11,539 nucleotides of DNA from Nitrososphaerota archaeon (GTDB lineage Archaea > Thermoproteota > Nitrososphaeria > Nitrososphaerales > CADDZS01), in contig JAPCJV010000021.1 in the NCBI GenBank assembly GCA_027886785.1, forward strand, positions 1 to 11,539. The letters are read 5' to 3'. Below, piece by piece: positions 5,788-11,539 of the stretch. Each line of letters begins with the position of its first letter. Position 1 is the first letter of the stretch. Below the pieces are notes generated by a model, which saw only the letters and a list, made by a program, of their open reading frames with translations, was not told the origin of the DNA and did no database searches. Both the position numbers and the translations under genes were made by a program.

Positions 5788-6134
5788 TTCTTGTAAGAAT
5801 TGCATGTTTCGTAAAGACCTAGGGCGTCCCTATGGGTTCTCGCAAGCGAGGGGAGCAACTTTTCTTATTCGTAATACCCATATTTTTTCCAATGCTATAC
5901 TCCGGGCAATAGGGATTTTCTGCAATAGCGATAACAGGTCCCCTGACGTAGGAGTTCTTGACTCTTTATGTCAACGATATCCCGGTGAAAGGTGGAGTCT
6001 AATGTCTGGAAGTTTCTCCTACGATGCAGATCAATTTCATTTCACGCTTAATCCCTTGATAATTTTCGTTTTAGATCAGAAGCGTTAGCAAGCTTCAAGA
6101 AATCGATTAATTGGAGATAGAATTCGGGTTATAG
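5788..6134. other. 347-bp intergenic region with small hairpins
   Basis: No recognisable gene. An open frame at 5804-6088 (94 codons, plus) has no family resemblance, no Shine-Dalgarno and unlikely composition, so I do not call it. Two adjacent small hairpins are present: TAGGG-CGT-CCCTA (5820-5832) and CTCG-CAAG-CGAG (5839-5850). A run of six T at 5883-5888, about 95 nt after the aminotransferase stop, could be the archaeal-type terminator of that gene. The right end carries the promoter of the dehydrogenase operon. Confidence 0.5.
6105..6112 (+). promoter_or_regulatory. TATA-like box of the acyl-CoA dehydrogenase operon
   Basis: GATTAATT is centred about 27 bp before the TTG at 6135, the distance typical of archaeal TATA box to transcript start. 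No Shine-Dalgarno precedes the TTG. Together these predict a leaderless mRNA starting at or next to the TTG, and they support that start codon. Confidence 0.5.
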
Positions 6135-7352
6135 TTGGAGCCCACCTTTGAAAACTCGGTCAACCGATTGATAAAGCTCAAGCTTCTGAAAGACGAAGAT
6201 CTCCCGCTTCTCGAAGAGGTAGACAGGACATGTGCGGACCTTTCAGTCTCAGAATTTGAAGCGTACGTGGAGCGACGCTACAATGCGGACGCGGTCAAAA
6301 TCCTGTCTGACGCCGGGTTAATGGGACTGCCGATCTCCAAGGAGTTTGGAGGAAAGGGAGTGGGAATGTTGTTGCATGCGCTTGTAATGGAGCGATTGGG
6401 ACAGTTAGGCATGGGCGTTGTCACTTTGGTCGACGTGCACCAGTTTTTGGGCAGTCTCACCGTGCAGCATTGGGGAACTCCTAAACAAAAAGCAAGAATT
6501 TTGCCCGAAGCGGCGAGAGGGGAATCGGTGCTCGCCTATGCGCTTACAGAGCCGGATGCGGGAAGTGATCCAGCTTCGATGGCTACAACTTACTCAGATT
6601 CGGCAAACGGGTTCACCATTAACGGATCGAAATATCTGATCTCGAATGGATCTATAGCCAGGTACGTGATCGTGTTTGCCAAATCTTCTGAAGATGGATC
6701 CGTGTCCGCATTCATTGCGGATTCCAGGACTCCCGGTTTCAGCGTCGGGATGCATCTTTCGGAGAAACTGGGACTCTTTACCTCCGACACAGCTCTTCTA
6801 GAATTTCACGATCTCGAGATTCCAAAGGAAATGGTCTTGGGAAAATTGGGCAAGGGATTTTCCGTCGCATATTCTGCTCTCCTTAACGGAAGAATTGGTA
6901 TCGGATCTGGTTGTGTTGGCGTCATGGAAGACTGCTTGAACCAATGCGTTGAACGAGCAAAAAACAGGATCCAGCACGGCAAACAAATAGGCAAGCACCA
7001 GCTCATTCAAAAGCACCTAGCTAAGATCGCCGTAAATCTCGAATCTTCTCGATGGCCGGTGTACAATGCAGCCCTCCTGAAGCAGGAATACGATGAAAAC
7101 CCGAAACTGGAGATGAGGAACGAGATAGATCGAATGAGCGCGACTGCGAAGCTGATCGCGTCCAGAAATGCCTACGATTCCGCTGATAGCGCCGTCCAGA
7201 TCTTCGGGGGATTCGGGTATTCGATCCTTTCCCCCGTTGCAAAACACTTGCTCGATTCGAGAGTAGCGAGAATCTATGAGGGTACTGATGAGATCATGGA
7301 ACTGAAGATTGCGTCTACAATTTTGGGCAAAGAATACGAAGCGTACAACTGA
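6135..7352 (+). CDS. Acyl-CoA dehydrogenase
   Basis: A 405-residue FAD-dependent acyl-CoA dehydrogenase that introduces an alpha,beta double bond into an acyl-CoA and passes electrons to an electron-transfer flavoprotein. The N-terminal helical domain runs to about 130. The middle beta domain begins with AYALTEPDAGSD (134-145), the FAD/substrate signature, followed by INGSKYLISNGSIA (162-175). The C-terminal helical domain carries the inter-subunit FAD contact AVQIFGGFGY (353-362) and RVARIYEGTDEI (376-387). E382 in YEGT is at the position of the catalytic base of medium- and short-chain enzymes. Length and motif order are complete. The TTG start is supported by the TATA spacing, and the next ATG (residue 63) would delete part of the N-terminal domain. 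It is first in a five-gene operon. No thiolase, CoA ligase or ETF gene is present in the window, so chain-length preference and pathway (fatty acid or branched amino acid) are open. Confidence 0.93.
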   Translation: MEPTFENSVNRLIKLKLLKDEDLPLLEEVDRTCADLSVSEFEAYVERRYNADAVKILSDAGLMGLPISKEFGGKGVGMLLHALVMERLGQLGMGVVTLVDVHQFLGSLTVQHWGTPKQKARILPEAARGESVLAYALTEPDAGSDPASMATTYSDSANGFTINGSKYLISNGSIARYVIVFAKSSEDGSVSAFIADSRTPGFSVGMHLSEKLGLFTSDTALLEFHDLEIPKEMVLGKLGKGFSVAYSALLNGRIGIGSGCVGVMEDCLNQCVERAKNRIQHGKQIGKHQLIQKHLAKIAVNLESSRWPVYNAALLKQEYDENPKLEMRNEIDRMSATAKLIASRNAYDSADSAVQIFGGFGYSILSPVAKHLLDSRVARIYEGTDEIMELKIASTILGKEYEAYN

Positions 7353-7356
7353 AACC

Positions 7357-7361
7357 GGTGA
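7357..7361 (+). promoter_or_regulatory. Shine-Dalgarno of the CoxG-like gene
   Basis: GGTGA lies 6 nt before the ATG at 7368 and matches the archaeal 16S 3'-end complement. It decides this start and contrasts with the leaderless first gene of the operon. Confidence 0.6.
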
Positions 7362-7367
7362 CAGCAG

Positions 7368-7814
7368 ATGAAATTTCATCTCGAAGGAACAGAAATTATC
7401 AAGTCGACACCCGAGACGACATTCTCTAAACTTTCGGATCCAAATTTCATGGTGACTGCCGTACCGGACCTTGAGAGCTACAAGGTAATCGACGGCGATC
7501 ATTTTGAGGCGAAAATCAAAGTGGGGATCTCAGTTGTGAAAGGGACGGTCGACATGAAGTTTGCCATTAGCGAAAAATCCGGGGGCAACCATGCGAGGCT
7601 CATTGCGGATGGTTCGGGTGCAGGAAGTAAAATGCACGTGGACAGCGAAATAGATCTCGTAACCGATCCAGCGGGAACCAAAATGTCTTGGACTGCCGAT
7701 GCCGATGTCAGTGGTTTGATGGCAGGGATTGGATCTCAAATTTTGAAGGGACAGACCGAAAGACAGGTCGCGCGAATATTTTTCAACGTTAAGCAAAAGA
7801 TCGAATCGCCCTAA
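7368..7814 (+). CDS. CoxG-like SRPBCC (START-fold) protein
   Basis: A 148-residue protein of the CoxG/COG3427 group in the SRPBCC ligand-binding superfamily. The pattern is clear: an N-terminal MKFHLEGTEIIKSTPETTF (1-19), then SDPNFMVTAVPDLESYKVID (27-46, the family's proline-containing 'P-x-L/C' turn), a GISVVKGTVDMKFAI strand pair (53-67), and the SWTADADVSGLMAGIGSQIL segment (106-125) before a C-terminal helix. CoxG was named for aerobic CO dehydrogenase clusters, where it helps anchor or mature the enzyme. Here no CO dehydrogenase genes are near and the gene follows acyl-CoA dehydrogenase, so a generic hydrophobic-ligand or membrane-association role is more likely. The ATG has a GGTGA Shine-Dalgarno. 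The gene lies 15 nt after the dehydrogenase and 24 nt before the HD gene, within one operon. It is soluble, with no membrane helix. Confidence 0.85.
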   Translation: MKFHLEGTEIIKSTPETTFSKLSDPNFMVTAVPDLESYKVIDGDHFEAKIKVGISVVKGTVDMKFAISEKSGGNHARLIADGSGAGSKMHVDSEIDLVTDPAGTKMSWTADADVSGLMAGIGSQILKGQTERQVARIFFNVKQKIESP

Positions 7815-7838
7815 AAAAAGCAAAGAGAGATTCGCGAA

Positions 7839-8375
7839 TTGCCTCGCAAAAGCAAAAATGACTTGGATCAGTTTTTCAGGGCAGTCGGCAAACTAAAAAA
7901 AATAGATAGGAGGGGCTGGATGGTCAGCGGAGGAATTTCGAATCCGGAGTCTGTTGCAGATCACAGTTTCAGAATGGCAATAATGGCCGCGTGCCTTTCG
8001 GATTTGAAAGATCTTGATTCTCAAAAAGTAATGCGGATGTGCCTGATTCATGACCTTGCAGAAAGTGAAATTGGAGATTTATCTCCTGCTGAAAAAGAGT
8101 CAGAGGCAGCTCACCGGCGTCAAGAAGATCGCGTAAATCGAGGTCTCTTTAACTCCCTCCCATCAAAAGTGAAAAGAGATTTCTTGCAGGCCTGGAAAGA
8201 GCTTCTGCAGAACGAAACTCCGGAAGCCAAATTGGTCTGGGAGATCGACAAGTTCGAATTAGGGCTTACGATGAAGGACTACATCCGTGCGGGGGGAAAT
8301 TCCAAATTGCTGGAAAAGTTTGATCCTTCTGGCTCGCTGTCCAAAGATTTGAAAGATCTTATGGTGAAGTACTGA
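7839..8375 (+). CDS. HD-domain phosphohydrolase, YfbR/HDDC2-like
   Basis: A 178-residue metal-dependent HD phosphohydrolase. Motifs are ESVADHSFRMA (37-47, with H42), the signature LIHDLAESEIGDLSP (69-83, with H71 and D72) and WEIDKFE (134-140, with D137). This H...HD...D set supplies the divalent-metal site. The layout is that of the YfbR/HDDC2 group, known in bacteria and eukaryotes as 5'-deoxynucleotidases acting on deoxynucleoside monophosphates. The length is close to the family's usual 180-200. The start is TTG at 7839; the next ATG (residue 28) would cut into the N-terminal helix. The Shine-Dalgarno is weak. It is separated by 24 and 20 nt from its neighbours on the same strand, so it belongs to the operon although its link to acyl-CoA or glycogen metabolism is not obvious. 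Nucleotide specificity is inferred from the family. Confidence 0.88.
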   Translation: MPRKSKNDLDQFFRAVGKLKKIDRRGWMVSGGISNPESVADHSFRMAIMAACLSDLKDLDSQKVMRMCLIHDLAESEIGDLSPAEKESEAAHRRQEDRVNRGLFNSLPSKVKRDFLQAWKELLQNETPEAKLVWEIDKFELGLTMKDYIRAGGNSKLLEKFDPSGSLSKDLKDLMVKY

Positions 8376-8395
8376 AAAAATCGGGATCTCAGGAT

Positions 8396-10447
8396 TTGGC
8401 TTTCACTCAAACCATTCCGTTCGCTCTGGTAATTCACAACCATCAACCAATTGGAAATCGTGATGCGATCATTGAGAAGATCTTTCAAAATTCGTACTAT
8501 CCCTTCCTCCGAAAACTTGCGGACTATCCCTCTGTCAAGGTGAATTTGCACTACACCGGGTTTCTGCTTGACTGGTTCGAAGCACATCATCCGAATATCA
8601 TTGAGGTGATCCGGAAGCTGGTTGCATCAGGGCAGGTAGAGCTCCTGGGAGGAGCGTACTACGAGCCGGTGATCTCAGTTATTCCTGATCAAGACACTTT
8701 AGGTCAAACAAAACTGCTATCTGAGAGAATCGAGTCCCTTTTTTCCTATACACCAAACGGATTCTGGCTAGCTGAAAGAGCGTGGGAGCCCGAGCTTCCG
8801 GAGGTACTCTCTCAATCAAATTCGTTGTACACCCTTGTAGACGATGTCAGCTTTCAGAGTTCTGGAATTAGTGAGGCAGGATGCTTTGAGCCATACCTTG
8901 CGGAAAGCAGAGGGAAGTTCGTTACTGTATTTCCGATCTTGAAGAGATTGCGGTACTACATTCCTTTCAAAGAAGTGTCGAGTTCGATCGCCTACCTAAG
9001 GAATGCAGCGAAGCTGAAATCCAAGATTGCAGTTTACGGGGACGATGGGGAAAAATTCGGGGCCTGGCCGACGACCTTTGAACGTGTCTATTCCGAGGGC
9101 TGGCTGGATTCATTCTTCACGACGTTATCAAGAAATGCCTGGGTCCAAACCGTCAAACTTTCGGAATATTTGAAAGAAAATCCTGTTTCCAAAAGAATCT
9201 ACCTTCCGGCCTCGGCTTACTCGGAAATGATGGATTGGTCGATTCCAGTATTTCCCAGAAAAGAGAAGAAAGAGAAACCCGTCCCGCTGCGAGGCTACTG
9301 GCGGCTCTTCCTTTCAAAATATCCTGAAAGTGCGCGGATGTATGCGAAGATGGTGCGTATTAGTAATGTGCTGCATTCCTTATTTGATTCTGAACCAGAT
9401 ACTGCTCTAAAAGAGCTCTGGAAGGGTCAGTGTAACGACGCGTACTGGCATGGAGTATTCGGGGGCCTCTACGCTCCCTTTCTTCGGAGAATAACGTACG
9501 AACATTTAATCAAAGCGCAAGTGGAGAATGAACATTCGACCGGGCTAGCTCAAGGTGAGTTCGCCCTAACAGAAGATCGAATCATGGGACAAAGTGAAAT
9601 CGTTTTTGATTCAAAGCGTATTGGAGGTACAATTTCCCCCGGGCAGGGTGGATCCATCGCCGAATTGGATTTCAAAGAAAAGTACATCAACGTACTGGAT
9701 ACACTCGCAAGAAGGCCCGAACGCTATCATCGAAACATAAGGAGATTGCAAGACAAATCCATAGTTCCTGGGCAAAAGACCAAGTCCATTCACGACTTGG
9801 CACGTTCGAAGGAGAAGGGGCTTGCTGCCTTGTTAATCTACGACCGATATCCGAGATTTTCCTTTCTGGATCACCTAGTGCCCGCTAAAACAAAGTTGGA
9901 CTCGTTCGTAAACCAAGACTATAGAGAGATTGCTAGCCTTGCGAACTATGCGTACGAATCAGAGATACAGAAATCTAATCATTCTGTTTCCGTAATACTG
10001 ACCCGCAGGTGTGATCTAGTGGGAGGTTCGCAATTGAAAATCAGAAAAACGGTGCGGATTCCCTTCGATGCACCCAGCGTCTTTGTCGAATACGAACTTG
10101 ATCTGCCTGTTTCAGTAGGTAATAAGCAGGAATCACAATCCACTCTTTTTGTTCCAGAGATTAACCTGGGTTCGCTGGCTGAAGAAGAATTCTCAAGAAA
10201 TTATTCGCGTCCAATGAAAAGTGATGACTCTGAGGCGAAAATTGTCTATTCCACTTCGGGAGTCAGAATTCGCATTAGGAGCGAAGGAGCGCGTTCCACT
10301 TGGATTCTTCCAGTTAGAACGGTGTCCCAATCTGAAGATGGATTTGAAAGCATTTTACAAGGGATAAGCGTACTGCCGGTTTTCCCGGTGGACATAAATC
10401 CAAAGAACGATCCATTCAAGACAACAATTTCACTAGATTTCGTTTAG
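8396..10447 (+). CDS. GH57 4-alpha-glucanotransferase / alpha-amylase
   Basis: A 683-residue glycoside hydrolase family 57 enzyme resembling the Thermococcus 4-alpha-glucanotransferase (about 660 residues). The five GH57 signature regions are visible. They are IHNHQP (13-18), GGAYYEP (85-91), FWLAERAWEPEL (123-134) with E127 as likely nucleophile, YGDDGEKFGAWP (214-225) with D216 or D217 as likely acid/base, and CNDAYWHGVFGGLY (346-359). After the catalytic (beta/alpha)7 barrel comes a middle helical domain and a beta-sandwich C-terminal domain (about 400-683), as in the DUF1925/DUF1926 type. The enzyme would transfer or hydrolyse alpha-1,4-glucan chains in the cytosol, as no signal peptide is seen. 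The start is TTG at 8396, since the first in-frame ATG is far beyond the active site. It is followed after 34 nt by a branching enzyme, so glycogen synthesis or remodelling is the likely context. Amylase versus transferase activity cannot be decided. Confidence 0.93.
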   Translation: MAFTQTIPFALVIHNHQPIGNRDAIIEKIFQNSYYPFLRKLADYPSVKVNLHYTGFLLDWFEAHHPNIIEVIRKLVASGQVELLGGAYYEPVISVIPDQDTLGQTKLLSERIESLFSYTPNGFWLAERAWEPELPEVLSQSNSLYTLVDDVSFQSSGISEAGCFEPYLAESRGKFVTVFPILKRLRYYIPFKEVSSSIAYLRNAAKLKSKIAVYGDDGEKFGAWPTTFERVYSEGWLDSFFTTLSRNAWVQTVKLSEYLKENPVSKRIYLPASAYSEMMDWSIPVFPRKEKKEKPVPLRGYWRLFLSKYPESARMYAKMVRISNVLHSLFDSEPDTALKELWKGQCNDAYWHGVFGGLYAPFLRRITYEHLIKAQVENEHSTGLAQGEFALTEDRIMGQSEIVFDSKRIGGTISPGQGGSIAELDFKEKYINVLDTLARRPERYHRNIRRLQDKSIVPGQKTKSIHDLARSKEKGLAALLIYDRYPRFSFLDHLVPAKTKLDSFVNQDYREIASLANYAYESEIQKSNHSVSVILTRRCDLVGGSQLKIRKTVRIPFDAPSVFVEYELDLPVSVGNKQESQSTLFVPEINLGSLAEEEFSRNYSRPMKSDDSEAKIVYSTSGVRIRIRSEGARSTWILPVRTVSQSEDGFESILQGISVLPVFPVDINPKNDPFKTTISLDFV

Positions 10448-10469
10448 CTCCAGAATTGTCGTAAGAATT

Positions 10470-10474
10470 AGGTG
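10470..10474 (+). promoter_or_regulatory. Shine-Dalgarno of the branching-enzyme gene
   Basis: AGGTG lies 7 nt before a TTG at 10482. The frame is open further upstream, so this site decides the start. Confidence 0.55.
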
Positions 10475-10481
10475 TCGCCTA

Positions 10482-11539
10482 TTGGAACAAGTCAATGGCT
10501 CCTTGAGTACTGCAGATATTGATAGGATTGTAAATCTCGATGAGCCCAATCCTTCATTGCTACTAGGGCCACATCTTATCGATTCTGAATCAGGTCAGGC
10601 TTTAGCAGTTAGGGCGTTTCTTCCTAGAGCTCAAAAAGTCTGGCTTGAGTCGGAAGTATACCCAAAAACAGAGCTCGCTCAAATTGATTCCAGAGGTTTA
10701 TGGGAAGCGATCCTCCCCTCAACAAAAATTCCGAAATACAAGATCTCCTTTGAAGACCGGAGTGGCTATGTAGAATCTAGAGAGGATCCTTACTCTTTCG
10801 GGCCACAGCTCGGCGAGTTGGATCTGTATCTCTTCGGGGAAGGGACGCACAGGAGAATTTACGAAAAATTGGGATCGCACTTGATTACGATCGACGGAGT
10901 ATCGGGGGTCCTCTTCGCAGTCTGGGCACCGAATGCGAGAACTGTTTCTCTGGTCGGAGACTTCAATCACTGGAACGTGGGAGAGAACCTGATGGTCAAC
11001 AGAGGGTCCTCGGGCATATGGGAAATCTTCATTCCTCGAACTAGGGAAAATGAAGTCTACAAGTTTGCGATAAAACCGAACGAAGGAGGAAAAATCCTCC
11101 TAAAGACCGACCCCTACGCATTCAGGACTGAGCTAAGGCCCCGGACGGCCGCAATCGTCGCAAAGCTCGATTATGTATGGAAGGATCAGGAGTGGATGTC
11201 GGAAAAAAGGGCGAGCCTCAACCCTGCCGAATCGGCAATTTCCATCTACGAAGTACATCTGGGATCTTGGCGAAAACAGGGCGATGGATCGTTTCTGAAT
11301 TACAGAGCAATTGCAGATGATCTGGTGCCGTATGTGAAGGAAATGGGGTTTACGCACGTGGAGCTGCTGCCTATCATGGAGCATCCCTACTCCGGTTCCT
11401 GGGGCTATCAGGTGGTCGGCTACTATGCTCCCACGTCTCGCTTCGGCACGCCCCAGGACTTCATGTATTTCGTCGACCGTTTGCATCGCGCCGGAATCGG
11501 CGTGATCGTCGATTGGGTGCCCGGGCATTTTCCGAAAGA
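10482..11539 (+). CDS. glgB: 1,4-alpha-glucan branching enzyme (GH13), truncated by the window edge
   Basis: The first 352 codons of a glycogen branching enzyme, which cuts alpha-1,4 chains and reattaches them through alpha-1,6 bonds; the family is usually 630-730 residues long. A first beta-sandwich starts with LLLGPHL (about 26-32) and AVRAFLPRAQKVWLE (about 39-53). The CBM48 domain follows, with GVLFAVWAPNARTVSLVGDF (142-161) and NHW (162-164). The GH13 barrel begins near IYEVHLGSWRKQG (255-267), then WGYQVVGYYAPTSRFG (about 307-322), and region I is D344-W-V-P-G-H-F350. This arrangement (two N-terminal modules, GSW loop, DWVPGHF) is typical of bacterial-type GlgB. The catalytic nucleophile and acid lie beyond the window, so activity cannot be confirmed. 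The start is TTG at 10482 with an AGGTG Shine-Dalgarno; no ATG occurs until about residue 171. It follows the GH57 gene by 34 nt in the same operon. Confidence 0.93.
   Translation, partial: MEQVNGSLSTADIDRIVNLDEPNPSLLLGPHLIDSESGQALAVRAFLPRAQKVWLESEVYPKTELAQIDSRGLWEAILPSTKIPKYKISFEDRSGYVESREDPYSFGPQLGELDLYLFGEGTHRRIYEKLGSHLITIDGVSGVLFAVWAPNARTVSLVGDFNHWNVGENLMVNRGSSGIWEIFIPRTRENEVYKFAIKPNEGGKILLKTDPYAFRTELRPRTAAIVAKLDYVWKDQEWMSEKRASLNPAESAISIYEVHLGSWRKQGDGSFLNYRAIADDLVPYVKEMGFTHVELLPIMEHPYSGSWGYQVVGYYAPTSRFGTPQDFMYFVDRLHRAGIGVIVDWVPGHFPK

Noticed and set aside
5804..6088. Open frame of 94 codons between aminotransferase and dehydrogenase genes
   Set aside because: No family resemblance, no Shine-Dalgarno or TATA spacing, and an irregular amino-acid mix; it overlaps hairpins and runs close to the promoter of the next operon.
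7017..7502. 161-codon open frame on the minus strand
   Set aside because: Lies opposite the well-supported dehydrogenase and CoxG-like genes; translation shows no motif and is explained as a codon shadow.
7368..7814. CO dehydrogenase cluster suggested by the CoxG-like gene
   Set aside because: No large, medium or small CO dehydrogenase subunit is present; CoxG-like proteins are widespread outside such clusters.
11133..11528. 131-codon minus-strand open frame at the right edge
   Set aside because: Antisense to the GH13 branching enzyme, which has continuous family motifs on the plus strand.

Overview
The window reads as archaeal chromosome carrying ordinary housekeeping and accessory metabolism, with no mobile element, CRISPR array, rRNA or recognisable tRNA. 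The archaeal assignment rests on three things. There is a free-standing MJ1316-type (DUF504) protein. Several first-in-operon genes have a TATA-like box about 27-40 bp upstream and no Shine-Dalgarno. Start codons are mostly TTG. The enzyme set (luciferase-type oxidoreductase, acyl-CoA dehydrogenase, CoxG-like protein, GH57 and GH13 glycogen enzymes) suggests a heterotroph able to store glucan. A Nitrososphaeria or other TACK-type lineage is possible, but this is inference and no marker gene is present.

Layout. Positions 1-402 hold no convincing gene, but contain short direct repeats (66-113) and a possible structured RNA (about 231-302). A plus-strand luciferase-like oxidoreductase (403-1233) and a plus-strand protein with two similar Cys/His zinc-type modules (1406-1936) follow. 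The second converges, with an 18-nt gap, on a minus-strand block that reads from right to left: cupin (4533-4156), cyclase/kynurenine-formamidase-like hydrolase (4066-3395), HypE-like AIR-synthase-fold protein (3326-2265) and the DUF504 protein (2248-1955). The cupin is divergent from a plus-strand class I/II aminotransferase (4630-5787). The 96-bp divergent gap carries TATA-like boxes in both directions and a GAATTC-N5-GAATTC palindrome.

After a 347-bp non-coding gap comes a tightly packed plus-strand operon: acyl-CoA dehydrogenase (6135-7352), CoxG/SRPBCC protein (7368-7814), HD-domain nucleotidase-like protein (7839-8375), GH57 glucanotransferase/amylase (8396-10447) and the start of a GH13 glycogen branching enzyme (10482 to beyond the right edge). 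The branching enzyme is cut off about halfway, before its main catalytic motifs. Gaps in this operon are 15, 24, 20 and 34 nt, and two of the internal genes have a clear GGTG-type Shine-Dalgarno.

How the genes may work together. The GH57 and GH13 enzymes form a coherent glycogen-remodelling pair. The cyclase, cupin and aminotransferase could form a small amino-acid or aromatic catabolic group served by the luciferase-like oxidoreductase, but no substrate can be named. The most interesting unknowns are the duplicated zinc-module protein, the pairing of the DUF504 protein with a HypE-like protein that lacks the hydrogenase-maturation C-terminal cysteine, and the untranslated leader region at 200-402. 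I found no clear previously undescribed defence or mobile system.
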